From the NCBI GenBank assembly GCA_023398955.1, contig JAEWRL010000255.1, positions 1-61,021 of the forward strand: DNA of 61,021 nt, read 5' to 3'. Positions 40,667-50,000 of the stretch are shown here, in pieces. The notes beneath the pieces were generated by a model, which was not told the DNA's origin, made no database searches, and worked only from the letters and a program-made list of their open reading frames with translations. Origin of the DNA: Pseudomonadota bacterium. Lineage in GTDB: Bacteria > Myxococcota_A > Polyangia > Polyangiales > Polyangiaceae. The number at the start of each line of letters is the position of its first letter. Within the stretch, counting starts at the first letter, position 1. The position numbers were made by a program, and so were the translations under genes.

Positions 40667-42442
40667 CTACTGGTCGCGGAATGAACCGGCCAGCGCCAGG
40701 GCAGCTAGCGCCACTCCCGCTGGCTGCCCGTCATTGGCGTGACGAAACCGCCCGTTCGCAACTGCGGCGGTGAGGGCTGTGTCCGCCTTCTGGAGATAGG
40801 GCTCGCCGAGGAAGTCGCGCACGAAGCTATTCGCCCGCGCCGCTCTGAACTCGCGTTGGAAGCATACTAGAGGAGCGGCGCTGTCTCCCGATGGCTCGTG
40901 TGACGTCGGTGGGTCGATGAAGACCTTTCCGGGATTGGGTTGCTGGCTCACCGAGATGTCCGTGAGGCCGCTCAGAACGCGAGCACTGGGAGCAGCCGAA
41001 GGGTCACCGAATGGGATTCTTAACAAGTCCGGCTGGGTAGACATGATATCGTAGTGGAGCTGAGAGACGTCCACCCTCTCGAATCCAGCAGCTTCAGCAG
41101 TCTCGGCCAGCAACCGAGAGCCAAGCGGGTTGAACACTGTCCGGTATTGTGGCGCACGGCCAGCGTGGAAGCGACTCCTGAAGTACGTGTAGTGGAGTAT
41201 TAGATCGTTGTGTACTGGCTGAGAGCCTCTGATGTACTCCATTGCACGGAATATATCATCCGTGAACTGGTGGCGTAGCCACGGCACTGTAATGGAAGAG
41301 GCACACCGTGCGGCGAACGCATCAATGGACTCGTCCGGATAGAAGCGACGGACGTTCTCGCCCCCCCCTCCCATGAGACACACCAGTTCTGGATCCATAC
41401 TTGCGTTGGGAAAGTACACGGGGCCATACTGTCCGAGGCACAGGTGCTTCCAGGCCGAATACGCTTCGAGCCCCGTCCGCCGCATCGCGGGAAGTAGCTC
41501 GGAGTTCAGCGGCGTACCGTAGCGAGCGCAGATTCGGGTGGCGATCTTCAGGTCCCGCATGTCGCCTTTAATCGCACCACAGTTTACGCGCAGCGCCGCT
41601 TCCTGTTGGCCGCCAAGACGGTGGAGGGCGTGCAGAAGAAGGGCGAAGACACACCGCGAGTCCATCCCCCCCGTTAGATCACTGGAAAGCCGCATGCGAC
41701 TATGAACGAGCAGAGTCTCGATGCGAGAGATCCAGGTTTCTGCAAACTCTGAGAGTCGCTCGCGATAGTCGCCTCGCCCTCGAGCGCGCACTTCACGATG
41801 AAGGATAGCCTTGTCGTCACCGATCTCGAGTGAGCAGTCAGGAGGAAGGAGGTGCACTCCATCGGCGGGGGTAGCGAAGGAACTAAGCTGCCTCGTCGGG
41901 GTGCCCCCGGTCATGGCAGCAAGCTGGGCGTAGTTCGGCAATACTCGGATGCCACGCTCGCGCAAATGTTGAACGAGACGCAAAATGGAGTTCGAGACCG
42001 CCCAGAACTCCCTATCGTGAAAATAGAAGAGCTTCTTGTACCCCCAATAGTCCGTTGCCAATCGGTGCCGGGAGCCGACTCGCACGCCGGTAATGTAGCA
42101 ACCGTCTTCGCCCGCTTCTATGGTGTTCCCAGTGTGCTTCGTATACGCCTCGGCGCCTGAGGACCCGTGGATGTAGTCTCGACCTGCGAAGCAGTAGCCT
42201 AGGAACAGCCGATCAGGATTATTTGTAGCCTTCGAGACAAGGAAAGTCGTGTCCGCTTCCATGACGCCTACCGTTTCGACTCGGGGAAAACTAGCACGAC
42301 TGGCGGGTCGCGTCGCTGCAGAGAACTCGGGTATTGTTCCCTCGTGGTCGAGCCGTTTGATGACGTCGCGCCGCCACATCGCGCGATCGGTCGGATGGTG
42401 GGTGTGTCGCGCAGCGGTGCTCGAGGTGCCTTCTGTGGTCAT
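40667..42442 (-). CDS. asparagine-synthetase-like ATP pyrophosphatase in a glycan cluster
   Basis: A 591-residue protein of the asparagine synthetase B superfamily. The PP-loop is SDLTGGMDSR (about residues 254-263), with supporting MGGGGENVRRFY and FNPLGSRLLAETAEAAGFE. The N-terminal half occupies the position of the class II glutaminase domain (LFLGYCFAGRDYIHGSSGAE, FYFHDREFWAVSNSI) but lacks the N-terminal catalytic Cys at position 2. It probably cannot use glutamine and instead may use another amine or catalyse an adenylating ligation. Similar proteins occur in polysaccharide or natural-product loci. The start is uncertain (ATG 42442 or Met22). It lies between the IS remnant and the sugar-nucleotide genes on the same strand. 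Confidence 0.8.
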   Translation of the reverse strand: MTTEGTSSTAARHTHHPTDRAMWRRDVIKRLDHEGTIPEFSAATRPASRASFPRVETVGVMEADTTFLVSKATNNPDRLFLGYCFAGRDYIHGSSGAEAYTKHTGNTIEAGEDGCYITGVRVGSRHRLATDYWGYKKLFYFHDREFWAVSNSILRLVQHLRERGIRVLPNYAQLAAMTGGTPTRQLSSFATPADGVHLLPPDCSLEIGDDKAILHREVRARGRGDYRERLSEFAETWISRIETLLVHSRMRLSSDLTGGMDSRCVFALLLHALHRLGGQQEAALRVNCGAIKGDMRDLKIATRICARYGTPLNSELLPAMRRTGLEAYSAWKHLCLGQYGPVYFPNASMDPELVCLMGGGGENVRRFYPDESIDAFAARCASSITVPWLRHQFTDDIFRAMEYIRGSQPVHNDLILHYTYFRSRFHAGRAPQYRTVFNPLGSRLLAETAEAAGFERVDVSQLHYDIMSTQPDLLRIPFGDPSAAPSARVLSGLTDISVSQQPNPGKVFIDPPTSHEPSGDSAAPLVCFQREFRAARANSFVRDFLGEPYLQKADTALTAAVANGRFRHANDGQPAGVALAALALAGSFRDQ

Positions 42443-42624
42443 GCCGAGGCAGCCGTGCCCCAGGACTAATCGGCCAGGAGATTGGTGCTATTGGTGATAC
42501 CGAATCCCCAGATCGAGAAGGCAGAACTACGCTGGACGGGAGTAACGACCCTGTTCGAGGGCGTTAGGGTGCTTGCTCTAGGCGTGGACCTGATTCTGGT
42601 GGGGACCTGAGCGGGGCAAGTACA

Positions 42625-43815
42625 TCAAGGTCGAGCAACTCGCGAGAGAACGCGATCCATGTGCGCCAGCTCCTCGTCGAGCACGGTGCCTCGGTTTCCC
42701 ACGAAGAGACCTGCCCTATCCACTAGATCCGCGTTCGTGAGCGGGTAGGGGACCTCGTGGTCGATCCACTTCATTGCCGGATTCTTGGTGAAGTTGCCAG
42801 CGACTACTGGCCGACACTCAATCCCCGCGTTTCGAAAGGCTTGGACGACGTCCTGTCGTGAGAAAGACGCAGTGGGTTTGACGATCATGCTGAACGCGAA
42901 CCAACTGCTGTCGCCGATCTCCCGCTGAGTGACGAAGTCGGGGTGCGCCCGCATCAGCTCGCCGAAGCGACAAGCGTTCCTACGGCGCTGCTGCACCATG
43001 CCATCAAGCTTTGCCAACTGAGCGCGTCCCACGGCTGCACTCATTTCGAGCGGGCGAACGCTGTAACCGGGCAGGACGAACTTAAACGATTCCTCGAAGG
43101 GATCTGGCGCCTTCGTCCCGGTGACGCGATTCCGGGTGGGGAGGTCGCGGGTCCAACCGTGCGCGCGAAGGCTGAGCATTATGTGGTACAGCTCCTCGTC
43201 GCTGGTGCAGATGACCCCGCCTTCCATGGTCGAGATGTGGTGGGAGTAGAAGCCGCTGAAGGTGCCCGCGAGGCCGAAGGTGCCCGCCTGTCTCCCGGCG
43301 AACTTCGCTCCCAACGACTCACAGTTGTCCTCGATGATTTCAGCTCCGACACCTTCGGCGATTTCCTGGAGCTCGGCGAAATCATTTGGGTTGCCCAGCA
43401 GGTTCACGGCCATGATGACACGCGTCTTGGGCGACACGGCGGCCTTGAGGGCCTTCAGGTCGTAGTTGAGGGTCTCGAGATCCACATCGATGAACTTGAG
43501 GCGTAGTCCGTACTGGTAGAGAGGGAAGTACGTCGTTGGCCAAGAGACGGCGGGCACGACCACCTCATCGCCGCGCTGCAGCGGCGGGCGCGTGCTGCGA
43601 TAACAAAGGGCCGCGACGACGAGAAGGTTGGCCGTGCTTCCCGAGTTTACCGCAACGCAGTAGGGCACATTCAGGTATTCAGCGAACTCCCGCTCGTACG
43701 CGATGGTTTCATTGGCCATCGTGAACTGCCCGCACGCGATGACTCGGGCTAGAGCCGCGTATTCAGCGCCGTCCCAGGAGCTGGCCGTCAATGGGTAGTA
43801 GGGCTTGTCGGTCAT
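42625..43815 (-). CDS. DegT/DnrJ/EryC1-fold PLP enzyme of the ColD type (sugar 3-dehydratase)
   Basis: A 396-residue aspartate-aminotransferase-fold enzyme. The cofactor-anchoring motif, usually Ser-Phe-x-x-x-Lys, reads GTFSGFYSHHISTMEGG, with His192 where Lys would bind PLP. That change is the mark of ColD (GDP-4-keto-6-deoxy-D-mannose 3-dehydratase), which binds PLP/PMP without a lysine. It lacks the cysteine set of the 2Fe-2S RfbH dehydrases. Other family motifs are present (VNSGSTANLL, DEVVVPAVSWPTT, EDNCESLGA, PLEMSAAVGRAQL). The next gene upstream is a GDP-fucose-synthase-type reductase seven bases away, and the GDP-mannose dehydratase lies divergently. A step to a GDP-3,6-dideoxyhexose such as colitose is therefore likely. 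Confidence 0.9.
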   Translation of the reverse strand: MTDKPYYPLTASSWDGAEYAALARVIACGQFTMANETIAYEREFAEYLNVPYCVAVNSGSTANLLVVAALCYRSTRPPLQRGDEVVVPAVSWPTTYFPLYQYGLRLKFIDVDLETLNYDLKALKAAVSPKTRVIMAVNLLGNPNDFAELQEIAEGVGAEIIEDNCESLGAKFAGRQAGTFGLAGTFSGFYSHHISTMEGGVICTSDEELYHIMLSLRAHGWTRDLPTRNRVTGTKAPDPFEESFKFVLPGYSVRPLEMSAAVGRAQLAKLDGMVQQRRRNACRFGELMRAHPDFVTQREIGDSSWFAFSMIVKPTASFSRQDVVQAFRNAGIECRPVVAGNFTKNPAMKWIDHEVPYPLTNADLVDRAGLFVGNRGTVLDEELAHMDRVLSRVARP

Positions 43816-43822
43816 TCGATTG

Positions 43823-44776
43823 CTAGGCTCTATCTAGACCCCGCACCTGGTCAAGGTGATTTAGAAACCAGGTGTACGTGGATCGTAGTCCGTCTTTAAG
43901 CGAGATGGTGGGCTTCCAACCAAGCGCCGCTAACCGCGAGACATCGAGGACCTTGCGTGGCATTCCGTCCGGGTGAGTCGCGTCGAACTCGAGGCGCCCC
44001 CTGTAGCCCACGATGCTCGAGATCGTCTCGCCAAGCTCGCGGATCGTGCAATCGGTTCCTGTTCCGACATTAATCCCCCCTGCGTCGCTCCAATGTTCCA
44101 TCAGGAACACGCAAGCACTGGCGAGGTCGTCGACATGCATCAGCTCGCGCCGGGGAGCCCCTGTGCCCCAGAGTTGCACGCTCTCCTGAGCCGCTTCGTT
44201 GGCGAAGTGGAAACGCCGCAGCAGCCCCGGGACGACATGGCTATCGTTCGGATCGAAGTTGTCTCCTGGTCCATAGAGATTGCAGGGCAGAACACTAACG
44301 AAATCGCGACCATACTGCTTGCGATACGCGTCGCATAGCTTGAGCCCCACGATCTTCGCCAAGGCGTAGGCCTCGTTCGTTGGCTCGAGCGGGCCCGTCA
44401 GCAGGTATTCTTCCCGCAGCGGTTGTGGAGCGAGGCGCGGGTAGATGCACGAGCTACCCAGGAACATCAGCTTCTCAACGCCCGTGTGGTGCGCAGCCGA
44501 GAGGACGTTCGTCTGAATACTTAGGTTCTCGGTGTAGAACTCCACTGGATATGCAGAATTGGCGCGAATGCCCCCCACTCGCGCAGCCGCCAGGAAGACG
44601 TACGTTGGCTGCTCCCGCTCGAAGAAGTGGAGAGTGGGCGCCTTCTCGACGAGATCGAGCTCCCGGCGAGATGCCAGGAGGAGGTTGCGGTAGCCGAGTC
44701 GCCCCAATTGCCGAACGAGCGCAGCACCAACCATACCGTTGTGCCCGGCGACGTAGATCTTCGCATCTGGGTTCAT
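43823..44776 (-). CDS. fcl: GDP-L-fucose synthase-type epimerase/reductase (Fcl or ColC)
   Basis: A 317-residue extended short-chain dehydrogenase. The nucleotide site is KIYVAGHNGMVGAALVRQLG; catalytic Tyr/Lys occur in NEAYALAKIVGLKLCDAYR; other landmarks are LFLGSSCIYPRLAPQPLREE, PCNLYGPGDNFDPNDSHVVP and INVGTGTDCTIRELGE. These are close to bacterial GDP-L-fucose synthases. Its direct neighbour is a ColD-type enzyme, so it could be the bifunctional GDP-colitose synthase ColC, a homologue that works on the 3-deoxy intermediate. Sequence inspection alone cannot separate the two. It shares a divergent control region (44777-44980) with gmd. Confidence 0.9.
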   Translation of the reverse strand: MNPDAKIYVAGHNGMVGAALVRQLGRLGYRNLLLASRRELDLVEKAPTLHFFEREQPTYVFLAAARVGGIRANSAYPVEFYTENLSIQTNVLSAAHHTGVEKLMFLGSSCIYPRLAPQPLREEYLLTGPLEPTNEAYALAKIVGLKLCDAYRKQYGRDFVSVLPCNLYGPGDNFDPNDSHVVPGLLRRFHFANEAAQESVQLWGTGAPRRELMHVDDLASACVFLMEHWSDAGGINVGTGTDCTIRELGETISSIVGYRGRLEFDATHPDGMPRKVLDVSRLAALGWKPTISLKDGLRSTYTWFLNHLDQVRGLDRA

Positions 44777-44980
44777 TGAAGATCCTTGGACATCTCTCGT
44801 GGCTCGGGGATAGGCCCAACAACAGAAACCGGACGAAGCCTCGCACAGGCCCCGGGGTTGTCAAGCGTGCGGACAGGCCGCTCACTGAATTCAGGTGGAT
44901 GCGCAAGCCCTTGCAAAACTCCCGCGTAGCGTGCTTGACTCGCGTGGAACCAGCTAGTCGAACGAGCGGCGATTACAGCA

Positions 44981-46996
44981 ATGGTCGAACGGAGGAACGT
45001 GAAGACGGCATTGATTACCGGGGCGACGGGTCAGGACGGCGGGTACCTTGCGGAGCTCCTGCTGCAGAAGGGGTACACAGTGCACGGGATGAAGCGTCGC
45101 ACGTCGCTCATCAACACAGACCGTGTCGACCACCTGATGGCCGATCCCCGATACGGTGGGCGGGGACGGTTCCAGCTCCACTACGGCGACATGACTGATT
45201 CCACGAACTTGATTCGACTCGTTCAGGAGACGCAGCCGGACGAAGTGTACAACCTTGCCGCTCAGAGTCACGTTCAGGTGAGCTTCGAGTCACCCGAGTA
45301 CACGGCGAATGCGGACGCCCTTGGCACCCTTCGACTTCTCGAGGCGATTCGTATCCTGGGGCTCGCGCGTAAGACCCGATTCTATCAGGCATCCACCTCG
45401 GAGCTATACGGCAAGGTGCACGAGACACCTCAAACCGAGAGGACGCCCTTCTGGCCAAGGAGTCCGTACGCGGTCGCGAAGCTCTATGCCTACTGGATAA
45501 CGGTGAACTATCGGGAAGCTTATGGCTTCCACGCTTCGAACGGGATTCTGTTCAATCACGAGGGGCCGACAAGGGGAGAGACGTTTGTCACTCGCAAGGT
45601 GACCCGCGCCGTGGCCGCTATCAAGTGCGGTAGGCAGGAGCGGGTCGAGTTGGGAAACCTGAACGCGGTACGGGATTGGGGTCACGCGCGGGACTACGCC
45701 GAAGGGATGTGGAGAATCGTTCAGCAGAACGACCCCGGGGACTATGTCCTGGCGACTGGCGAGGGGCACACAGTACGCGAATTCGTAGCAATGGCCTTCC
45801 GTTGTGTCGGTGTCAACCTGATATGGCGTGGGCACGGGCAGGAGGAAGAGGGTGTCGATGAAGCAACCGGAAAGGTTCGTGTCGCCGTAGACAAGCGCTA
45901 CTTTCGCCCAACCGAAGTCGATACCCTCCTTGGCGATGCGTCACTGGCCAGGAAGCGATTGGGGTGGAAGCCGAGCGTTTCATTCGAAGAACTCGTCAGG
46001 GAAATGGTGGACTCGGATCTGGCCCGTCTCGAGAAGGGTACTAGCTCGCCACCCATTGGTCGGTCTCGCGGGAACGTCCAGGCGGGACGTCCGAGAGTCT
46101 TTCGGGCTGACGAGATGAAGTACACCTTGTTCTTCCAGGATTCAGGTGCCGATCAGCTCGGCCTGAGCTACGTTGACTCCCCGGAGCAGGCGGACATCAT
46201 TATCGCGCGCAAGACTGAAGCATTGCGACGCTACTCCGGCAACGCTGCGAAGCTGGTCATCTGGACCCACGAACCTCGATACAGTACGGAGGATTCATCG
46301 CCGGCATCCGTCCCGGGTATAGATAGGCCCGTGTACGTCATGAATGCGTATACGGGTATGTACACCGACCCATTCAAGTACTTCCCCAGAACGGTCGTCG
46401 ACTTCGATGCGAACATGGAGCAGCACCGGGCACGACCTCACCGTGCGATTATCTTGGCAACGCATAAGAAGGCGGATCGTGCGAAGATTCGAGGTAGCTT
46501 GAAGTATGACCTTTACATCAAGCGCCAGGCTGTCGCTGCTGCCCTTCAGTCGCGCGGTCTCTGCGACGTAATGGGACGTAACTGGCCTGCTTCATGTAAT
46601 CCACTTGGAGAGAGTCGCGGTGATGGGTGGCAGAAGGAGAAGTCCAATGTGCTGAAGGGCTATGCCTTCAATCTTGCCTATGAGAACACGTTTCTTCCGT
46701 TCTATGTTACAGAGAAGATTTGGGATGCCATCATCTGGGGCTGTCTGCCAATCTACCACGGGACGAAGGGTATTTATGATGTCTTTCCCCATGGCAGTTT
46801 TGTGGACGGTGCGGGGAGAAGGCCGGAGGAGATCGCTGATGAAGTGCAGTCCATGTCGCCAGCTGACCGCGCGGAACGATATGCGATGTGTCTGAGAGCT
46901 TATCTCGATGCGCACCGGCTGAAGCCAAAAGACACGTCTGCGCGCAGCGTCTTGAGCCGCACCAAGGAATTCCTTGTCAGTGTGCTTGAGCAGTGA
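44981..46996 (+). CDS. gmd: GDP-mannose 4,6-dehydratase fused to a GT10 fucosyltransferase-type domain
   Basis: A 671-residue two-domain protein. Residues about 7-345 are a complete GDP-mannose 4,6-dehydratase: ALITGATGQDGGYLAELLLQ, VHGMKRRTSLINTDRVDHLM, AQSHVQVSFESPEYTA, SPYAVAKLYAYWITVNYREA (Tyr/Lys) and FNHEGPTRGETFVTRKVTRA. A linker at 346-378 follows. Residues about 379-670 are a GT10 glycosyltransferase with the signature GYAFNLAYENTFLPFYVTEK and IWDAIIWGCLPIYHG. Enzyme and transferase are normally separate genes. The start is ATG 44981; GTG 44999, after GGAGG, is an alternative that trims six residues. By eye the last 600 bases have more A and T than the neighbouring genes, hinting the GT10 part was acquired. 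It would make the GDP-sugar and transfer the final 6-deoxy sugar (fucose or colitose). Confidence 0.92.
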   Translation: MVERRNVKTALITGATGQDGGYLAELLLQKGYTVHGMKRRTSLINTDRVDHLMADPRYGGRGRFQLHYGDMTDSTNLIRLVQETQPDEVYNLAAQSHVQVSFESPEYTANADALGTLRLLEAIRILGLARKTRFYQASTSELYGKVHETPQTERTPFWPRSPYAVAKLYAYWITVNYREAYGFHASNGILFNHEGPTRGETFVTRKVTRAVAAIKCGRQERVELGNLNAVRDWGHARDYAEGMWRIVQQNDPGDYVLATGEGHTVREFVAMAFRCVGVNLIWRGHGQEEEGVDEATGKVRVAVDKRYFRPTEVDTLLGDASLARKRLGWKPSVSFEELVREMVDSDLARLEKGTSSPPIGRSRGNVQAGRPRVFRADEMKYTLFFQDSGADQLGLSYVDSPEQADIIIARKTEALRRYSGNAAKLVIWTHEPRYSTEDSSPASVPGIDRPVYVMNAYTGMYTDPFKYFPRTVVDFDANMEQHRARPHRAIILATHKKADRAKIRGSLKYDLYIKRQAVAAALQSRGLCDVMGRNWPASCNPLGESRGDGWQKEKSNVLKGYAFNLAYENTFLPFYVTEKIWDAIIWGCLPIYHGTKGIYDVFPHGSFVDGAGRRPEEIADEVQSMSPADRAERYAMCLRAYLDAHRLKPKDTSARSVLSRTKEFLVSVLEQ

Positions 46997-47068
46997 TGGC
47001 GCTTCCCGCCACGGGCCCCAGCGGCAGATTGGCAGACGCGGGGAGTCGATGAGGGCGGCGTGGCTTGG

Positions 47069-50000
47069 CTACCGGGCGCCTGTCGCGACCCACCGGGCAT
47101 AACTGCGGAGGTGCTCGGGGAGTGGGCGCTCGCTCTCCTCCATGGCGTGAGTCGCGGCCGGCAGCCGCTTAGCCAGATCGGGCGACACACTAGCCAGGCG
47201 CCCGAGAAACGACTCCGTAGCGTACCGCGCTACGGCGCACTCTCGGGCCGTCTCAACGAACTCAGTGCACTCTTCGAAGGAGTCCCTGAGCCGCTCTAGG
47301 GCGGCGGGTACGCCTTGGGGCTCGCAATAGATCGCAAGGTCGCGGAATGTTCTCTCCATGCGGAGGGGAAGCACGCAAGGGAGGCCAACGAGGATGGCCT
47401 CGATCACGGTTCGGCCGAAAGCTTCGTTGAGCTTCTCATCGGGGAAGTAGACGAAGACGTCCAGGCCTGCCAGGAACTCAGACGGGTGCACGGAGCCGAA
47501 GGGAAGCACCTCCCAGTTCGGCGGGATGCTGCCAAGGATCCCCTGCGCGTTATCCGCCCCCCCGAGTATGCGCACTGCGGTGGTCGGCGAGTCTGGGTAC
47601 ACCGCTCGCAGATCCTCCGGCCGCTTGAGCCACTTCTCGCGCCCATCACGCCCGTGTCTTCCGATGCGGATCCGCGTTCCGATGCGCGTGGGTGGCTTCC
47701 TAGGGAACTGCGCTACGTCAAAGGTGGGTGACCAATCGAATGGAGCGATCGGCAGCTTGTCTGCTAGGGACGAGTGGAGGAGCTCATGCCGAATCGCGGG
47801 GCCGAGGGGGAAGACCCGCTTGTCAGGGAACGGCAGGCGCTGGATCGAGTGAAGCAGCTCATCCTCGGTACAGATTGGTTCGCCGGTGGGTCGCAGCAAG
47901 GAGTTGTTCACTACGAAGACGACTGTCTTGGCCCGGACATCCGCGAGGGCTCTCGGTAGGTCCTCGGCCGTGATGACCGTCGGATTGCGGATGATCAGCA
48001 CCTCACACTGGTAGCTCTTCGCGTTGGCGAGTGGCTCCTCACACAGGTGGCCTACATCGGAGAAGCGCCCCGCGAAGGGCCCCACCACGCGTTTGCCGCC
48101 CTTTCGCCGTGCACAGTGCAGAACCTGGACCGTCAAACCCGCATTCAAGCACTGCCGGACCTCGTCCAGCGTCGACGAGGCATTGCCACCTGGGTAGGTG
48201 AGATTCGTGACGATGCAGACATCGACCGTCTTCCCGCGCTCGATGCGAGCCACGACATCGGGGTTCGCCAGCATGACCTGCGGCGCTTCGAAGCGCCGAG
48301 GCTGATGGTTGAACGGGACGGAAGCGGCGTCGGGATCGTCTGGATCGAGGCTTGTGTGCCAAAGCTTGAAGCTCGTGCTGTATCGAAGCCGAGTCTGGGA
48401 ACCTGCGCCATGTTTTGTGCTTCTCGTCAGACTACCCGTCGAATCGAGGCACAGCATCCCAAGCTGTCGGAGCAAGGGGAGCTGCCCGCCGAGCAGGTGG
48501 TTCGCTCTCCAGATCAGCTCGCTATCGGCGGCAAATCGCACCGAATCCCAATGGCCAAGCCGCTCCTTGAAGAATTTGGCGTCGAACATGCAAGAAACCA
48601 TGGAAAGGCGGAGAAACCCGTCATCGACGTTGTTTTGCCGGGGCAGGGCCGGAGAGAACTCCCCTTCCGCGTTCATACGCAGCATCCGCGTCATGCTTGC
48701 CTTGAGCCGTTCGCGCAACATGGCCTGCACATGCAGCTCGATCCGTTGCGGGTGGGCCCAATCGTCTGCGTCGTGGCATGTCAGGAACTGCCCGCAACTG
48801 GCGCGAACTCCGACGTTGCGGGAGACGTAAGGACCGACGTTCCCCTCGTTGCGCATGAACTTGACACGCATGTCTCGCCGGGCAAGCTCACGCCCAATCT
48901 CCGGCGTAGAATCGGTGCTGGCGTCGTCGACGATGATGAGCTCCAGCGGCCGCCAGGACTGTGCCAGAATGGACTTGGCTGCCATCCTCAGGGTCGCTGC
49001 CCCGTTGTAGACGGGCATGATGACAGTCACGAGAGGGCCTTCGCTGATACGCGGCACGGGAGCCGCGCAGAGCCTCGCGAAGCGGCTCTGATCTCCCGCC
49101 TTCAGCGCCAACGGTGCGATCCCCAGGGTCCCCATGTACTCGTTGACGTACGCCAGCCAGTGCGTGTCATCCTTCGCGTGGTTCGCGAGTAACAAGGCAG
49201 CGGACATCCGTTCGAGTGGTAGTCCGCGCGCGAGCAGCAGAGCGACACCCTCTTTTACCTGGCCATGGCGACTGAGCTGATCGGCCTGCCACACCGGTCC
49301 TGGCTCGTCGAGCGCGTCCCAGTCGTCGGTTCCTGCGCTGGGGCGCGTCACGGTCCAAGGTTGGCTAGTCGCGATCGTGGGATTTGCCGCTGGTGGCCGC
49401 TTCCCTTCATTCGCGCTCCGCACTTCGAGCCTCAGAATCGCAGGGTCGCCGCCAAGGCTACGAATCCGAAACTGAACATGGCCCGCGCCCGCTGGGTAGC
49501 TCAGGAGCCGCAGAGGTTCCCGACCTCTCACGCATAGGTCCCACGTTTCCCCTGTGCCGGGCGCTGCGGCTTCCCGCTTCTCCAGCTCTCCGGAGCTTGG
49601 GATCACCTGTATGCCGCGACTATCGGGAGGGAGGGCAAACTCCAGCTGGACCTTGTGCCGAGGCCGGGACGTCATGACCCGTGCCCAGAGCTCGAGCGGC
49701 TCCGTGCTGGAGCCTGAGGGTCGCTTGTTCAGGACGCGGACCGCGCACCAGTCGGAATCCAATGGGACGAGGAGGCCTGCACTGCGCTTGGCCAAGACGT
49801 GCCCGTCGAATGCGTTATTCCTCGTGGCCGTCAGGTGCTTCCGGTCCCGCTGGAACTCCCTGTAGCTGCGGCGTAGTGTCGCCGGCATGCGGAGCCATGC
49901 CGCTGGCGACTTCGAGCCCTTCACGATGGCGGTTCCGACGCGATAGGACAGGTGCCCCTCCACCTGCTCGAGGCGGTGCTGTGCGGCCGCAGCTTCCATC

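Noticed and set aside
48047..49192. 381-aa plus-strand frame within the giant glycosyltransferase
   Set aside because: Antisense to the GT2/GT4 domains of the minus-strand protein; His/Arg/Pro-rich composition and no family match.
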